Assembly (NCBI GenBank): GCA_045593005.1
Contig: JAZNVV010000044.1
Location: 1-56,857, forward strand
Direction of reading: 5' to 3'
Origin: UBA11475 sp045593005
GTDB lineage: Bacteria > Bacillota > Clostridia > Christensenellales > Borkfalkiaceae
DNA: 56,857 bases
Numbering within the stretch: position 1 is the stretch's first letter; each line of letters opens with the position of its first letter. Below, piece by piece: positions 16,987 through 25,496 of this stretch. The notes beneath the pieces were generated by a model, which worked only from the letters and a program-made list of their open reading frames with translations, had not been told where the DNA came from and ran no database searches. The position numbers and the translations under genes were made by a program.

Positions 16987-17901
16987 ATGGATAATATAAT
17001 TGAAATTAAAAACCTTAATAAAAGTTTCGGACAAATTAAAGCCGTTCAAGATTTAAGTTTTTGCGTCAAAAAGGGAGAACTTTTTGCTTTTTTAGGAGTA
17101 AACGGGGCAGGTAAGTCAACGACGATAAACATTATGTGTGCTCAACTTGTAAAAGATAGTGGTAGTGTAACCGTTGGTGGTGTGGATATAGATAAAAACC
17201 CCGACGGTATAAAACGTGGGATAGGCGTAGTATTTCAAAATTCCGTGCTTGATTCTGCGTTGACCGTTTACGACAATTTACAAAGCAGGGCGTCGCTATA
17301 CGGTATCGTTGGCAGGGAATTTTTAATTAGACTTGAAGAACTTTGCAATTTGCTTGATTTTAAGGACTTGCTTAAACGTACGGTTTCAAAACTTTCGGGT
17401 GGGCAAAGGCGTAGGATAGATATTGCAAGAGCGCTTTTACATAAGCCTGATATTTTAGTTTTAGACGAACCTACCACGGGGCTTGACCCACAGACGAGGA
17501 AGACGCTTTGGACTGTAATAACTAATCTTCGCAAAAAGGATAATATGACGGTGTTTTTAACCACGCACTATATGGAAGAGGCGTCTGATGCAGATTACGT
17601 AGTTATCATTGATAGTGGCAGGGTAGTTGCAAAAGGCACGCCGTTAGAACTTAAAAACGCAAATACGGGTGATTACGTTACCCTTTACGGTGTAAATGAG
17701 GACAAGGTAAAAACGCTTGGCGTGAGCTATGAGCGTATTCGTGATGCGTTTAGGCTGACCGTTTCGAACACGGCTGAAGCGACCAAATTGATTGTTAAAT
17801 ATCCTGAACTTTTTACCGATTACGAAATAACTAAAGGTAAAATGGACGACGTTTTTCTTTCGGTAACGGGTAAAAATCTTACGGTGGAGGTGGAAAAATG
17901 A
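16987..17901 (+). CDS. ABC transporter ATP-binding protein (export type)
   Basis: The chosen ATG at 16987 gives 304 residues beginning MDNIIEIKNLNKSFG. Longer TTG/GTG starts inside the hairpin upstream would add 9-18 residues without a better ribosome site. Walker A is GVNGAGKST, the signature is LSGGQRRR, Walker B is ILVLDEPT and the H-loop is TTHYMEE. The C-terminal extension ending MDDVFLSVTG is typical of ABC-2 drug or lipid exporters. The next gene, overlapping by four bases, is its permease. Confidence 0.9.
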   Translation: MDNIIEIKNLNKSFGQIKAVQDLSFCVKKGELFAFLGVNGAGKSTTINIMCAQLVKDSGSVTVGGVDIDKNPDGIKRGIGVVFQNSVLDSALTVYDNLQSRASLYGIVGREFLIRLEELCNLLDFKDLLKRTVSKLSGGQRRRIDIARALLHKPDILVLDEPTTGLDPQTRKTLWTVITNLRKKDNMTVFLTTHYMEEASDADYVVIIDSGRVVAKGTPLELKNANTGDYVTLYGVNEDKVKTLGVSYERIRDAFRLTVSNTAEATKLIVKYPELFTDYEITKGKMDDVFLSVTGKNLTVEVEK

Positions 17902-18794
17902 GCACGGCTCTTTCCTTGATAAAAAGAAACGTCAAATTGTTCTTTAAGGACAAAGGGATGTTCTTTACAGCCCTTATTACGCCGGGTATTTTGCTTGTTT
18001 TATATGCAACTTTTTTAGGAAACGTTTATCGTGATAGTTTTACTGCAGGTTTGCCGACAACCGTTCACATTTCGGACAAAATTTTGGACGGGCTTGTTGC
18101 TGGTCAACTAATATCTTCTATTTTATCCGTTTCTTGCGTTACAGTTGCGTTTTGTTCCAACTTTTTAATGGTACAAGATAGGGCAAACGGCACGATAAAA
18201 GATTTAAGGATTTCACCCGTTTCGTCTAACACGCTTTCGTTTAGTTACTATTTAGCAACGCTTATTTCCACCATTTTAATATGCTTTATCGCAACGGTTG
18301 TTTGCCTAATTTACGTTGCGTTTACGGGCTGGTATATGACGGTCGGCGACGTGTTCTTACTATTTTTAGACGTTTTTTTATTAGTAATGTTTGGTACGGC
18401 GCTTTCGTCGGTGATAAACTTTTTCTTGTCAACGCAAGGTCAAATATCTGCTGTTGGAACAATTATTAGCGCTGGCTATGGCTTTATTTGTGGAGCGTAT
18501 ATGCCTATATCTTCATTTGGGGACGGCTTGCAAAAGGTGGTAATGTTTTTGCCTGGAACGTACGGAACGTCGCTCGTTCGCAATCACTCTTTAAATGGCG
18601 TCATTAGTGAAATGGGTAGTCAAGGCGTTCCTGCTCCCGTTTGTGAAGGCATAAAAGATTTGCTTGATTGCAACTTGTCGTTTTTCGGCAATCAGTTGAA
18701 CGTTACAACAATGTATTTGATTTTGGGCTTAACGACGGCAATCCTTATTGTTGCCTATTTATTAATGAATTTATTAAGAAAGAAAGATAAATAG
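17898..18794 (+). CDS. ABC-2 type transporter permease
   Basis: A 298-residue membrane protein with six predicted segments: one near residue 22-42, a cluster between about 73 and 195, and a last one near 270-292. The middle contains RANGTIKDLRISPVS, the cytoplasmic loop common to ABC-2 permeases. It pairs with the ATPase through an ATGA overlap. The substrate is unknown; lipids, peptides or drugs are all possible. Confidence 0.88.
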   Translation: MSTALSLIKRNVKLFFKDKGMFFTALITPGILLVLYATFLGNVYRDSFTAGLPTTVHISDKILDGLVAGQLISSILSVSCVTVAFCSNFLMVQDRANGTIKDLRISPVSSNTLSFSYYLATLISTILICFIATVVCLIYVAFTGWYMTVGDVFLLFLDVFLLVMFGTALSSVINFFLSTQGQISAVGTIISAGYGFICGAYMPISSFGDGLQKVVMFLPGTYGTSLVRNHSLNGVISEMGSQGVPAPVCEGIKDLLDCNLSFFGNQLNVTTMYLILGLTTAILIVAYLLMNLLRKKDK

Positions 18795-18804
18795 AAGGTT
18801 AAAT

Positions 18805-19752
18805 ATGTCAAAAATTAAAAAATCAGTTGTTGTTATAGTTGTAATAGTTGTAGCAATTATCGCTTGTGCAGGGACAATCGGTGGGTTGATATACTATTTC
18901 AACAATAAAATAACCTATCAAATAAACGATACGTTGCCCGACGGCGATGGCAAAATGGCAAGAGTAATTATTCTTGGTGGTCAATCAAACGCATCAGGTT
19001 GCAGTTTAGATGAATACTTAAAACAAAACGTTTCGCCACAAAAGTATGCAGAATATCAAAACGGATACGACAACGTTTATATAAATTATTTATCTGGCAA
19101 CAATATGTCAGAGGGCTTTGTTAAGTGTGCCACCTTGCAGGGAGAATTAGACGGTGCTTTCGGTCCAGAACTTGGTCTTGCTGAAAAACTTCACCAAATG
19201 TATCCTGATGAATTATTTTTCATTGTAAAATGTGCTTGGGGTGGGACAAATTTGTACGAGCAATGGCTTTCCCCGTCAAGTCCTGGCAAAACTGGTAAAC
19301 TTTATAAGCATTTTATTGCGTTCGTTTCTCAAAGTATAAAATATCTTAAATCTAAAGATTACGATATTAAAATTGAGGGGATGTGTTGGATGCAAGGCGA
19401 ATCGGACTCCTTTTCGGTTGATACGGCAACTAATTACGAAGTTAATTTGCTAAACTTTATTAAAGATATTCGTAGTGAATTTTCAAAATATTCTTCAAAC
19501 GACGGAATAGCGTTCGTTGATGCAACTATTGCTCCTAACTCTGTTTTTTGGGTATATCACGAACTTGTTAATCAGTCAAAAATTAACGTTTCACAAAAGT
19601 CTCCTATAAATGCGCTTATCGACACTAATAAAGAAGGTCTTGACTGTTCAAAAGAGCCTATGCCAAATCCCGATATACCTCACTACGATTCGCTTAGTCA
19701 AATAAAACTCGGTCATCTTTTTGCTGAAAAAGTCTCACAATTTTTCGATTAA
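18805..19752 (+). CDS. Membrane-anchored SASA/SGNH-type carbohydrate esterase
   Basis: A 315-residue protein with an N-terminal membrane segment (about 7-29) and an extracytoplasmic esterase domain. The catalytic serine lies in ILGGQSNASG near residue 55-64. WGGTNLYEQW and WMQGESDS are the following conserved blocks, and a late HYDS near residue 290 supplies Asp/His. Related enzymes remove acetyl groups from sialic acid or plant polysaccharides. It follows the ABC permease by 10 bases and ends at a strong terminator. Confidence 0.82.
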   Translation: MSKIKKSVVVIVVIVVAIIACAGTIGGLIYYFNNKITYQINDTLPDGDGKMARVIILGGQSNASGCSLDEYLKQNVSPQKYAEYQNGYDNVYINYLSGNNMSEGFVKCATLQGELDGAFGPELGLAEKLHQMYPDELFFIVKCAWGGTNLYEQWLSPSSPGKTGKLYKHFIAFVSQSIKYLKSKDYDIKIEGMCWMQGESDSFSVDTATNYEVNLLNFIKDIRSEFSKYSSNDGIAFVDATIAPNSVFWVYHELVNQSKINVSQKSPINALIDTNKEGLDCSKEPMPNPDIPHYDSLSQIKLGHLFAEKVSQFFD

Positions 19753-19755
19753 AAT

Positions 19756-19797
19756 AAAAGGTCTAAAACAAATCAAACGCCGTTTTAGACCTTTTTT
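19756..19797 (+). terminator. Terminator after the esterase gene
   Basis: AAAAGGTCTAAAAC and GTTTTAGACCTTTT make a 14-bp stem around a 12-base loop, with the U-run TTTTTT. Confidence 0.9.
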
Positions 19798-19873
19798 ATT
19801 GAAACATTAAATATAACCTTTTTTGTTTTTAATTTATCATTTTAAGTGAAAAAATTTATTTTTTAATAATTTA

Positions 19874-19902
19874 TTTACAAAACGCATAGTTTATGATATA
19901 AT
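19874..19902 (+). promoter_or_regulatory. Promoter of the pyrophosphatase gene
   Basis: TTTACA (19874-19879) and TATAAT (19897-19902) are 17 bases apart. The leader to the ATG at 19962 is about 53 bases. Confidence 0.75.
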
Positions 19903-19961
19903 ATATCATTATACGTTATCTTAAACGTAAGCACACTAGAAAATGCACAGGGGTTTTTATT

Positions 19962-22067
19962 ATGGAAACAAAAATTTATCTTCCTTTGATACTTGTTGCT
20001 TTTGCTGCGATAATCACTTTGTGTTACGTATTTGTATTGTTTCGCAAGGTGTCACGCTTAAACATAGGCAATAAAAAGGTTGAAGAACTTCAGCAATATA
20101 TTCACAGTGGCGCAATGACGTTCCTTATTCGTGAATATAAGTTGATTATACCTTTTGTTATCGGTGTTGGCGCACTTTTAACAGGTTTAGGATTTATACC
20201 AGCTCTTCAAGGGGCTGAAGGTATCGGCTGGCAAGCTGCTATATGTTTTGTTGTAGGCGCACTCTTTTCTGCTACTGCAGGCTGGATCGGTATGTCAATC
20301 GCAACAAAGGCAAATGCTAGAACTGCGATAAAGGCTAAAGAAGAAGGTATGTCTGGCGCTCTTAAAACTGCTTTTGGTGGTGGTGCAGCGCTTGGTCTTT
20401 CCGTTGCCGGTTTTGGACTTTTTGGACTTGTTGGAATTTTCTTTATCGTTTACTTAATTAGTGGCGACATTTCTTTACCTGTCCAAATTTTGACCGGTTA
20501 CAGCCTTGGCTGTTCGCTTATTGCGCTTTTTGCCCGTGTTGGTGGGGGCATTTATACAAAAGCTGCTGACGTTGGCGCTGACCTTGTTGGTAAGCTTGAA
20601 GCAGGTATTCCAGAAGACGATGCAAGAAACCCTGCAACTATAGCAGATAACGTTGGTGACAACGTTGGTGATATTGCAGGTATGGGCTCTGACCTTACTG
20701 AATCTTACGTAGGCTCTATCATTTCTTGTCTCACAATGGCTTTATTTACGTTTAGCACGAGTGTTAACGTCTATAAATTCCTACTTTTCCCTATACTTAT
20801 TTGTGGCGTAGGTGTTTTAGCGTCGGTAATTTCTGTAATTTTCGTTCGTTCAAGAAACTGGAAAGATCCACACAAAGCGTTGAATATTGCTACGTATATC
20901 GCAACGGCAATCGTTATAGTTGCAGCTGTTTTATTGTCAATATTCTTCCTTGGTGAATGGAAATATATGCTTTGCGTTATTATCGGTCTTGTATCAGGTG
21001 TTGCAATCGGTTTTGTTGCAGAACTTTATACTTCGGACGAATATAAGGCAGTTAAGCAGATTGCTAAAGAATCACAAACTGGTCACGCAACAAACATTAT
21101 ATCTGGTTTTGGCGTTGGCATGAAGTCAACCTGGTTAACCGTTGTTTGCCTTGCAGGCGCTATTGCTCTTGCTTACTTCTTTGGTGGTGGATTAGAGGCT
21201 GGCGCTTACGGTATTGCTCTTGCTGGTGTAGGTATGCTTTGTACCGTTGGTATTACCGTTTCCGTTGACGGATACGGCCCTATCGCAGATAACGCCGGTG
21301 GTATTGCTCAAATGGCTGAACTCCCTGAAGAAGTTCGTGGCATAACGGATAAACTTGATGCTGTCGGCAACACGACTGCTGCTATCGGCAAAGGCTTTTC
21401 TATCGGCTCTGCAACACTTACAGCGCTTGCTTTCGTATTGTCGTTTATAAGCGCTGCAAACGTTGAAATTAGTCTTTTAAATCCTTGCGTTTTAATCGGT
21501 ATACTTGTTGGCGCAATGCTTCCATACCTTTTCTCTGCAATGACTATTGCTTCGGTTGGTAAAGCTGCAAACAAAATGGTTGAAGAGGTTAGATCGCAGT
21601 TTGCAAATGACCCAGATATTTTAGAAGGCAAAAGCGTTCCAAATTACAACCGTTGTATCGATATTTCAACGAGAGCGTCATTGCGTGAAATGATTGCTCC
21701 GGGCTTGCTTGCAATTTTAGCGCCAATATCGGCTGGCTTAATTTTGGGTGCGGCAGGTCTTGGTGGTTTGTTAATCGGTGGACTTGTTTCTTCAATAATG
21801 CTTGCAGTATTTATGGCAAACTCTGGTGGTGCTTGGGATAATGCTAAAAAATATATCGAGTCAGGTAAGTTTGGTGGAAAGGGTAGTAGCACTCATAAAG
21901 CAGCTATCACGGGCGACACGGTTGGCGACCCACTTAAAGATACGGCTGGTCCTGCTATGAATATTTTAATTAAACTTATGTCGATAATTTCCCTTGTAAT
22001 AGTACCTATTCTTGTAAATATTACTCCACTTTGGGATATAATCGTAAAGTTTTTTGCAGGTTTATAA
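19962..22067 (+). CDS. hppA: Membrane-bound ion-pumping pyrophosphatase, K+-dependent type
   Basis: At 701 residues with about 16 membrane segments, this is a standard bacterial M-PPase. The pyrophosphate site is visible as DVGADLVGK, the acidic ARNPATIADNVGDNVGD and the late GDTVGDPLKDTAGPA. GNTTAAIGKG has Ala and Gly at the two positions that distinguish K+-dependent enzymes; K+-independent ones have Lys and Thr. It couples PPi hydrolysis to H+ or Na+ export, recovering energy from PPi made by CoA ligases such as the two PaaK enzymes. Na+ versus H+ cannot be settled by eye. Confidence 0.95.
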   Translation: METKIYLPLILVAFAAIITLCYVFVLFRKVSRLNIGNKKVEELQQYIHSGAMTFLIREYKLIIPFVIGVGALLTGLGFIPALQGAEGIGWQAAICFVVGALFSATAGWIGMSIATKANARTAIKAKEEGMSGALKTAFGGGAALGLSVAGFGLFGLVGIFFIVYLISGDISLPVQILTGYSLGCSLIALFARVGGGIYTKAADVGADLVGKLEAGIPEDDARNPATIADNVGDNVGDIAGMGSDLTESYVGSIISCLTMALFTFSTSVNVYKFLLFPILICGVGVLASVISVIFVRSRNWKDPHKALNIATYIATAIVIVAAVLLSIFFLGEWKYMLCVIIGLVSGVAIGFVAELYTSDEYKAVKQIAKESQTGHATNIISGFGVGMKSTWLTVVCLAGAIALAYFFGGGLEAGAYGIALAGVGMLCTVGITVSVDGYGPIADNAGGIAQMAELPEEVRGITDKLDAVGNTTAAIGKGFSIGSATLTALAFVLSFISAANVEISLLNPCVLIGILVGAMLPYLFSAMTIASVGKAANKMVEEVRSQFANDPDILEGKSVPNYNRCIDISTRASLREMIAPGLLAILAPISAGLILGAAGLGGLLIGGLVSSIMLAVFMANSGGAWDNAKKYIESGKFGGKGSSTHKAAITGDTVGDPLKDTAGPAMNILIKLMSIISLVIVPILVNITPLWDIIVKFFAGL

Positions 22068-22102
22068 TATAATAAATTAGTTTATTAAGAAAATTTATAG
22101 TA

Positions 22103-22130
22103 AAAAAGCGCACTTTCTAGTGCGCTTTTT
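22103..22130 (+). terminator. Terminator of hppA
   Basis: AAAAAGCGCAC, a short loop, GTGCGCTTTTT: a strong bidirectional-looking hairpin with U-run. The following 22131-22419 is AT-rich, with no ORF or family I recognise. Confidence 0.9.
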
Positions 22131-22419
22131 GTTTTGACAGAAAGTGTGGGCGCTAACTGGTGTAGAAATATAAACAACGTATAAATACTCAAAAAGCATC
22201 GTATCCACTCGTAAAGGCCTATAATATTAAGCAGAAATTATTTAGGCTGTTAGAAAGTAAGAACTGCACCCCTTTAAAAGCTCTCGACTAAATCTAAAAT
22301 TTGTCGAAAACACTCTAAAATATTTTCCAGCGCAAATGTAATAATGTATTACATTAAAATATGCAAATGACCAAAAAAGTAATTGAATTTAAAAAAATGT
22401 CGAAAAAATAAAATATAAC

Positions 22420-22448
22420 TTGACAAAAAATGTTTATAGTTTTATAAT
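22420..22448 (+). promoter_or_regulatory. Consensus promoter of the pilus operon
   Basis: TTGACA (22420-22425) and TATAAT (22443-22448) with a 17-base spacer. The start point near 22455 leaves a 5' leader of about 220 bases. Confidence 0.82.
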
Positions 22449-22454
22449 TGTTTA

Positions 22455-22665
22455 AAAACACAATATATTTTTCATTTTTGCATATAATAATTTGTTTATA
22501 GCATACAATATCCCGCGGCAGTTTTCACGCATATACGTGTGCGTTGCGCGCGCACGTGGTATATGATAATTATTGTAAAGCGTTTTGCGTAAGGCTGACG
22601 CGATATCTACTTAAGATACTATAAAGGATTTTCCTTAAGTATAATAAAGAAAAAATTAATTTCGG
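22455..22665 (+). promoter_or_regulatory. Long structured 5' leader of the pilus operon
   Basis: The leader is unusually GC-rich in its middle for this genome. ATATAC/GTATAT encloses GTGTGCG/CGCGCAC at 22530-22565. TACAATA near 22504 can pair with TATTGTA near 22571. GCGT/ACGC bracket AAGGCTG near 22590. TACTTAAG and CTTAAGTA enclose AAGGATTTTCCTT at 22608-22641. No U-tract follows, so any control would be on translation or stability. It does not match the c-di-GMP-I or -II, preQ1, THF or T-box consensus features I know. Confidence 0.45.
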
Positions 22666-22674
22666 AGGTGTTTT

Positions 22675-22866
22675 ATGACTAAAACCCAAAAGTCAGAAAG
22701 TGGTGTTAAAAAGTTCTTTGGTAAAATCGGTAACTTTTTCAAGACCGCATGGCAAAAGTTTAGGGCGATCGAATGGAATGCGCCTGTTAAACCTGTTATA
22801 GCATGGAGTATTGTTGGTGGCGTAGTGCTCGTTTCTGTTGCTCTTATGCTTATATTCTGGTTGTAA
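22675..22866 (+). CDS. Small single-span membrane protein resembling SecE
   Basis: A 63-residue protein: a basic amphipathic stretch (about 10-34) followed by one membrane helix (about 42-62). GGAGG lies 6-7 bases before the ATG. FFGKIG..K..W.......W near residues 13-33 matches the SecE of this same genome (gene at 54976) at identical spacing, but the SecE WP motif is WN here. It leads the pilus operon, 24 bases before the first pilin. It may be a SecE-derived or convergent pilus accessory; the function is unknown. Confidence 0.7.
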   Translation: MTKTQKSESGVKKFFGKIGNFFKTAWQKFRAIEWNAPVKPVIAWSIVGGVVLVSVALMLIFWL

Positions 22867-22890
22867 TTAATAAAAGGAGAATAAAAAATC

Positions 22891-23883
22891 ATGAATAAAA
22901 AACAAAACAAAAAACGCGGTTTTACGATTATTGAATTAGTTATTGTAATCGCAGTAATCGCAATTCTTTCCGCAGTATTGATCCCTACGTTTGCAGGCAT
23001 CATCAATAAGAGCAGATTGACTGCTGACGAACAGGCTGTTCGTAGCATCAACTTGGAACTTGCCGCTGCTGATGAAGAAGACCTTGTTAGCCTTGAGAAG
23101 GTTGAGGCTTACTTGTCCGATCTTGGCTTAACTATCGAAGACTACAAACCTGTAAGCAAGAACCACAAACTTGCTTATTCCGCAGCATTGAAGAAAGTTC
23201 TTCTTCTAAACGCTGAAAATAAAGTTGTATATCCTACTGAATATGTAAATGAAACGGTTACCGTTGAATATGCAGCTAACGATGTAATTACAGAACTTCA
23301 AACGCAAGATGATATCGCTCTTGTTGCAACTAGCAGAGGCGGTGAAGTAACTATCTCTTCTAATCTTTCAATTGATACAACTATGTATATCACGAAGAAT
23401 ACCACGGTTCAACTTGGCGCTAATGCTACTGTAAGTGCTCCTGAAGATACCAGTGGTGATGGTGTGTTCTGCGTTAAGAAAGGGGCTACTCTTACTCTTG
23501 ATGGCGAAGGTACTGTAAACGGTGTAGCAGACAACGATTGGAACATGGCAATTTGGGCAGACGGTGGTAAGATTGTTATCAATGGTGGTACCTATACCAA
23601 CCAAGGTTGTGGTACTGACGACCATTATGACCTCATTTATGTTAAGTATGGTGGTGAAATCCTCATCAACGGCGGTACCTTTATTTGTCAAACTCCTGAT
23701 TGGACTTTGAACATCAATGATGACAATCCCGGTTCGATTGTCATCTCTGGTGGTAAATTCTGGAACTTTGACCCTTCCAACCGCGTAAGAACTTATAATG
23801 ATAATATTACAATCGCAGAAGGATACACAGTAGAAGAAGAAGCTGGTGATGGTGGTACCTGGTACAAAGTTGTTGCTGAATAA
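22891..23883 (+). CDS. Type IV pilin-like protein with C-terminal beta-helix domain
   Basis: A 330-residue protein. The class III leader MNKKQNKKRG is cut before F11 (FTIIE, E at mature +5), followed by the hydrophobic alpha-1 helix. After about residue 150 come repeated beta-strand turns with GGxxxINGGTY/GGxILINGGTF-type units, typical of right-handed parallel beta-helices of pectate-lyase or adhesin type. A pilin head of this kind is unusual. It could be a tip adhesin or polysaccharide-binding subunit. AGGAG precedes the ATG by 13 bases. A very stable hairpin follows the gene. Confidence 0.85.
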   Translation: MNKKQNKKRGFTIIELVIVIAVIAILSAVLIPTFAGIINKSRLTADEQAVRSINLELAAADEEDLVSLEKVEAYLSDLGLTIEDYKPVSKNHKLAYSAALKKVLLLNAENKVVYPTEYVNETVTVEYAANDVITELQTQDDIALVATSRGGEVTISSNLSIDTTMYITKNTTVQLGANATVSAPEDTSGDGVFCVKKGATLTLDGEGTVNGVADNDWNMAIWADGGKIVINGGTYTNQGCGTDDHYDLIYVKYGGEILINGGTFICQTPDWTLNINDDNPGSIVISGGKFWNFDPSNRVRTYNDNITIAEGYTVEEEAGDGGTWYKVVAE

Positions 23884-23899
23884 GATTTAATCTAAACAT

Positions 23900-23937
23900 T
23901 TAATAAGCCGACGCCGATTTCGGCGTCGGCTTATTAA
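23900..23937 (+). other. Perfect 18-bp hairpin between two pilin genes
   Basis: TTAATAAGCCGACGCCGA (23900-23917) and its exact complement (23920-23937) flank a 2-base loop. There is no U-tract after it on either strand, so it is not a classical terminator. It could protect the 3' end of the upstream pilin mRNA or reduce read-through, setting unequal levels of the two pilins. Confidence 0.75.
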
Positions 23938-23955
23938 AAATAAGGAAAAATTATC

Positions 23956-24330
23956 ATGAAAAAAATCAACAAAAAAGGCTTTACTATTATAGAGCTTTCT
24001 ATTGTTATCGCGGTTATCGCGATTCTTTCCGCGGTATTGATCCCTACTTTCGCGGGTATCGTTAAAAAATCACAACGATCAGCTCGCGCTCAACTTGCAA
24101 CGAACGCTTACCACGCGGCTATCGGTGTAAGTGAAATGGGCACGTATGACGATGGAACGGACGCTAAAGATGCTTATATTAAAATTGAAGATGGTAATAA
24201 AATCTACTATTTCGAAGTAGAAAAAGGAAAAATTGCAGAAGAAACGCAAGATGCACCTAACCTTACTGGATATGAAGAAGTAAATTTGGAAGAAACCATC
24301 GATGGTGTAACGTTCTACAAATTAAAATAA
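23956..24330 (+). CDS. Type IV pilin (compact)
   Basis: A 124-residue prepilin with leader MKKINKKG and mature start FTIIELSIVIAVIAILS. Its first ~30 mature residues are almost identical to the upstream beta-helix pilin, while the heads are unrelated, indicating duplication followed by head replacement. The C-terminal head is small and acidic, ending TIDGVTFYKLK, with no disulfide pair. It is a candidate major pilin. A strong terminator follows. Confidence 0.88.
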   Translation: MKKINKKGFTIIELSIVIAVIAILSAVLIPTFAGIVKKSQRSARAQLATNAYHAAIGVSEMGTYDDGTDAKDAYIKIEDGNKIYYFEVEKGKIAEETQDAPNLTGYEEVNLEETIDGVTFYKLK

Positions 24331-24362
24331 CCCATAAAAAACAAACGAAAACAAACCGCAGG

Positions 24363-24395
24363 CACTCTGCACTCGTGAGAGTGCAGAGTGTTTTT
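24363..24395 (+). terminator. Terminator after the second pilin gene
   Basis: CACTCTGCACTC, a GTGA tetraloop, GAGTGCAGAGTG and TTTTT: a 12-bp perfect stem. The downstream assembly genes must therefore be read through or have their own promoter. Confidence 0.92.
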
Positions 24396-24493
24396 GCTAT
24401 TATCTCTATCGACACTAATTAGGTATTTTGCTGGTTAATGTTTTGCATAATATCTATATATCCTACTGGAAAAACGTAATAAGTTGTAAAATT

Positions 24494-24925
24494 ATGCATA
24501 GAAAAAATACGTTACACTATCATAGAGGGTTCACCTTGATTGAATTAACCATCGTTATGGCGATCACGGCAATTATTGCTACTATGATCGTCAGCTTTTC
24601 CGTGCTTATTTCTGCACAAGTAAAAAAGAATAATATTCGCGCAGATTTTATTAATTCAGTTGCCTCTTTGCAGACTGATTTACAAAAAGAATTTGCTGCC
24701 ATTGACAGCGAAACCACTTTTATCGTTACCGAAAACGATAAAGGTATTAAATTTGAAGATACTACTATCCTTTTGGAAAGTTATAAATATATTGACCATA
24801 TTGAAATTCGTGTTAACGAAGAAAAAAATTTATTAAAAATAATTTTAAGTAACGACGATTTAGGGGAAGCTCAAAGTTTTTTAATTTATTCACATTGCGG
24901 GGCGAACTTTCGTTTAGGTGTTTAG
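24494..24925 (+). CDS. Minor prepilin-like protein
   Basis: The ATG at 24494 gives 143 residues with leader MHRKNTLHYHRG and mature FTLIELTIVMAITAIIATM, a clean class III signal. A longer TTG start at 24428 would add 22 residues that disrupt the short leader, so I reject it. No strong ribosome site precedes this ATG, suggesting low expression, as expected for a minor pilin. The region 24926-25097 after it holds no gene; an 18-base palindrome lies at 25059-25076. Confidence 0.8.
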   Translation: MHRKNTLHYHRGFTLIELTIVMAITAIIATMIVSFSVLISAQVKKNNIRADFINSVASLQTDLQKEFAAIDSETTFIVTENDKGIKFEDTTILLESYKYIDHIEIRVNEEKNLLKIILSNDDLGEAQSFLIYSHCGANFRLGV

Positions 24926-25097
24926 TCATAAAAATATCCCTTAAGTTATTTATATATCGAAGTCATTAAAGTTAAACACGCTTTACTAATAGGCGTCAAC
25001 AACTTTGTTTATTTATATTTTTTAAGTACAGGTGCTTTAGTGTGTGATGTTCATACTTTTGTTTTTATAAAAACAAGGGCAAGCAAGGAAAACGTCC

Positions 25098-25496
25098 ATG
25101 GTTATTAAAAAAAATAAAAAACTGAATAGGCGTGGTTTTTCTCTAGCTGAGGCCGTTATAGCTTTAGCGCTCATTTCCATTGTTTCTGTTGCCACCTTAA
25201 CAATTGTTCTTACCTCCCAGCGTTCTACCTATTCCGCTATGCAAAAACAGCAAGCGCAAATTTATGCCGCTGATATTATTACGTGCTATCGTAATGATGG
25301 TGATTTTCATAAAAACGTCAACTTTGCTCTTGGTTTAGACGAGTATGCCGAGTGGTCGGACACTGTTCAGCTTAACGGAGGTTTTGTTGCGAAGATTGTT
25401 GAAGAAGCCGAAACTTCTACTTTAATGGTGACGGTGCTAAATGAGAAAGGAAAAGAGCTGATTGAGTTATCCTTTACTAAAGGAGGTCAGCAATGA
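25098..25496 (+). CDS. Minor prepilin-like protein (PilV/GspI-like)
   Basis: 132 residues; leader MVIKKNKKLNRRG, mature FSLAEAVIALALISIVSVATL, with the SLAEA start common in PilV/GspI-type minor pilins. AAGGAAAA lies about 8 bases before the ATG. The stop overlaps the next gene (ATGA). Confidence 0.82.
   Translation: MVIKKNKKLNRRGFSLAEAVIALALISIVSVATLTIVLTSQRSTYSAMQKQQAQIYAADIITCYRNDGDFHKNVNFALGLDEYAEWSDTVQLNGGFVAKIVEEAETSTLMVTVLNEKGKELIELSFTKGGQQ

Noticed and set aside
22455..22665. c-di-GMP, preQ1 or THF riboswitch before the pilus operon
   Set aside because: None of the conserved cores I know for these classes is present, so only an unnamed structured leader is reported.
24428..24493. 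Longer TTG start for the third prepilin
   Set aside because: It would place 22 residues, including hydrophobic ones, before the short basic leader; class III signals are short and basic.
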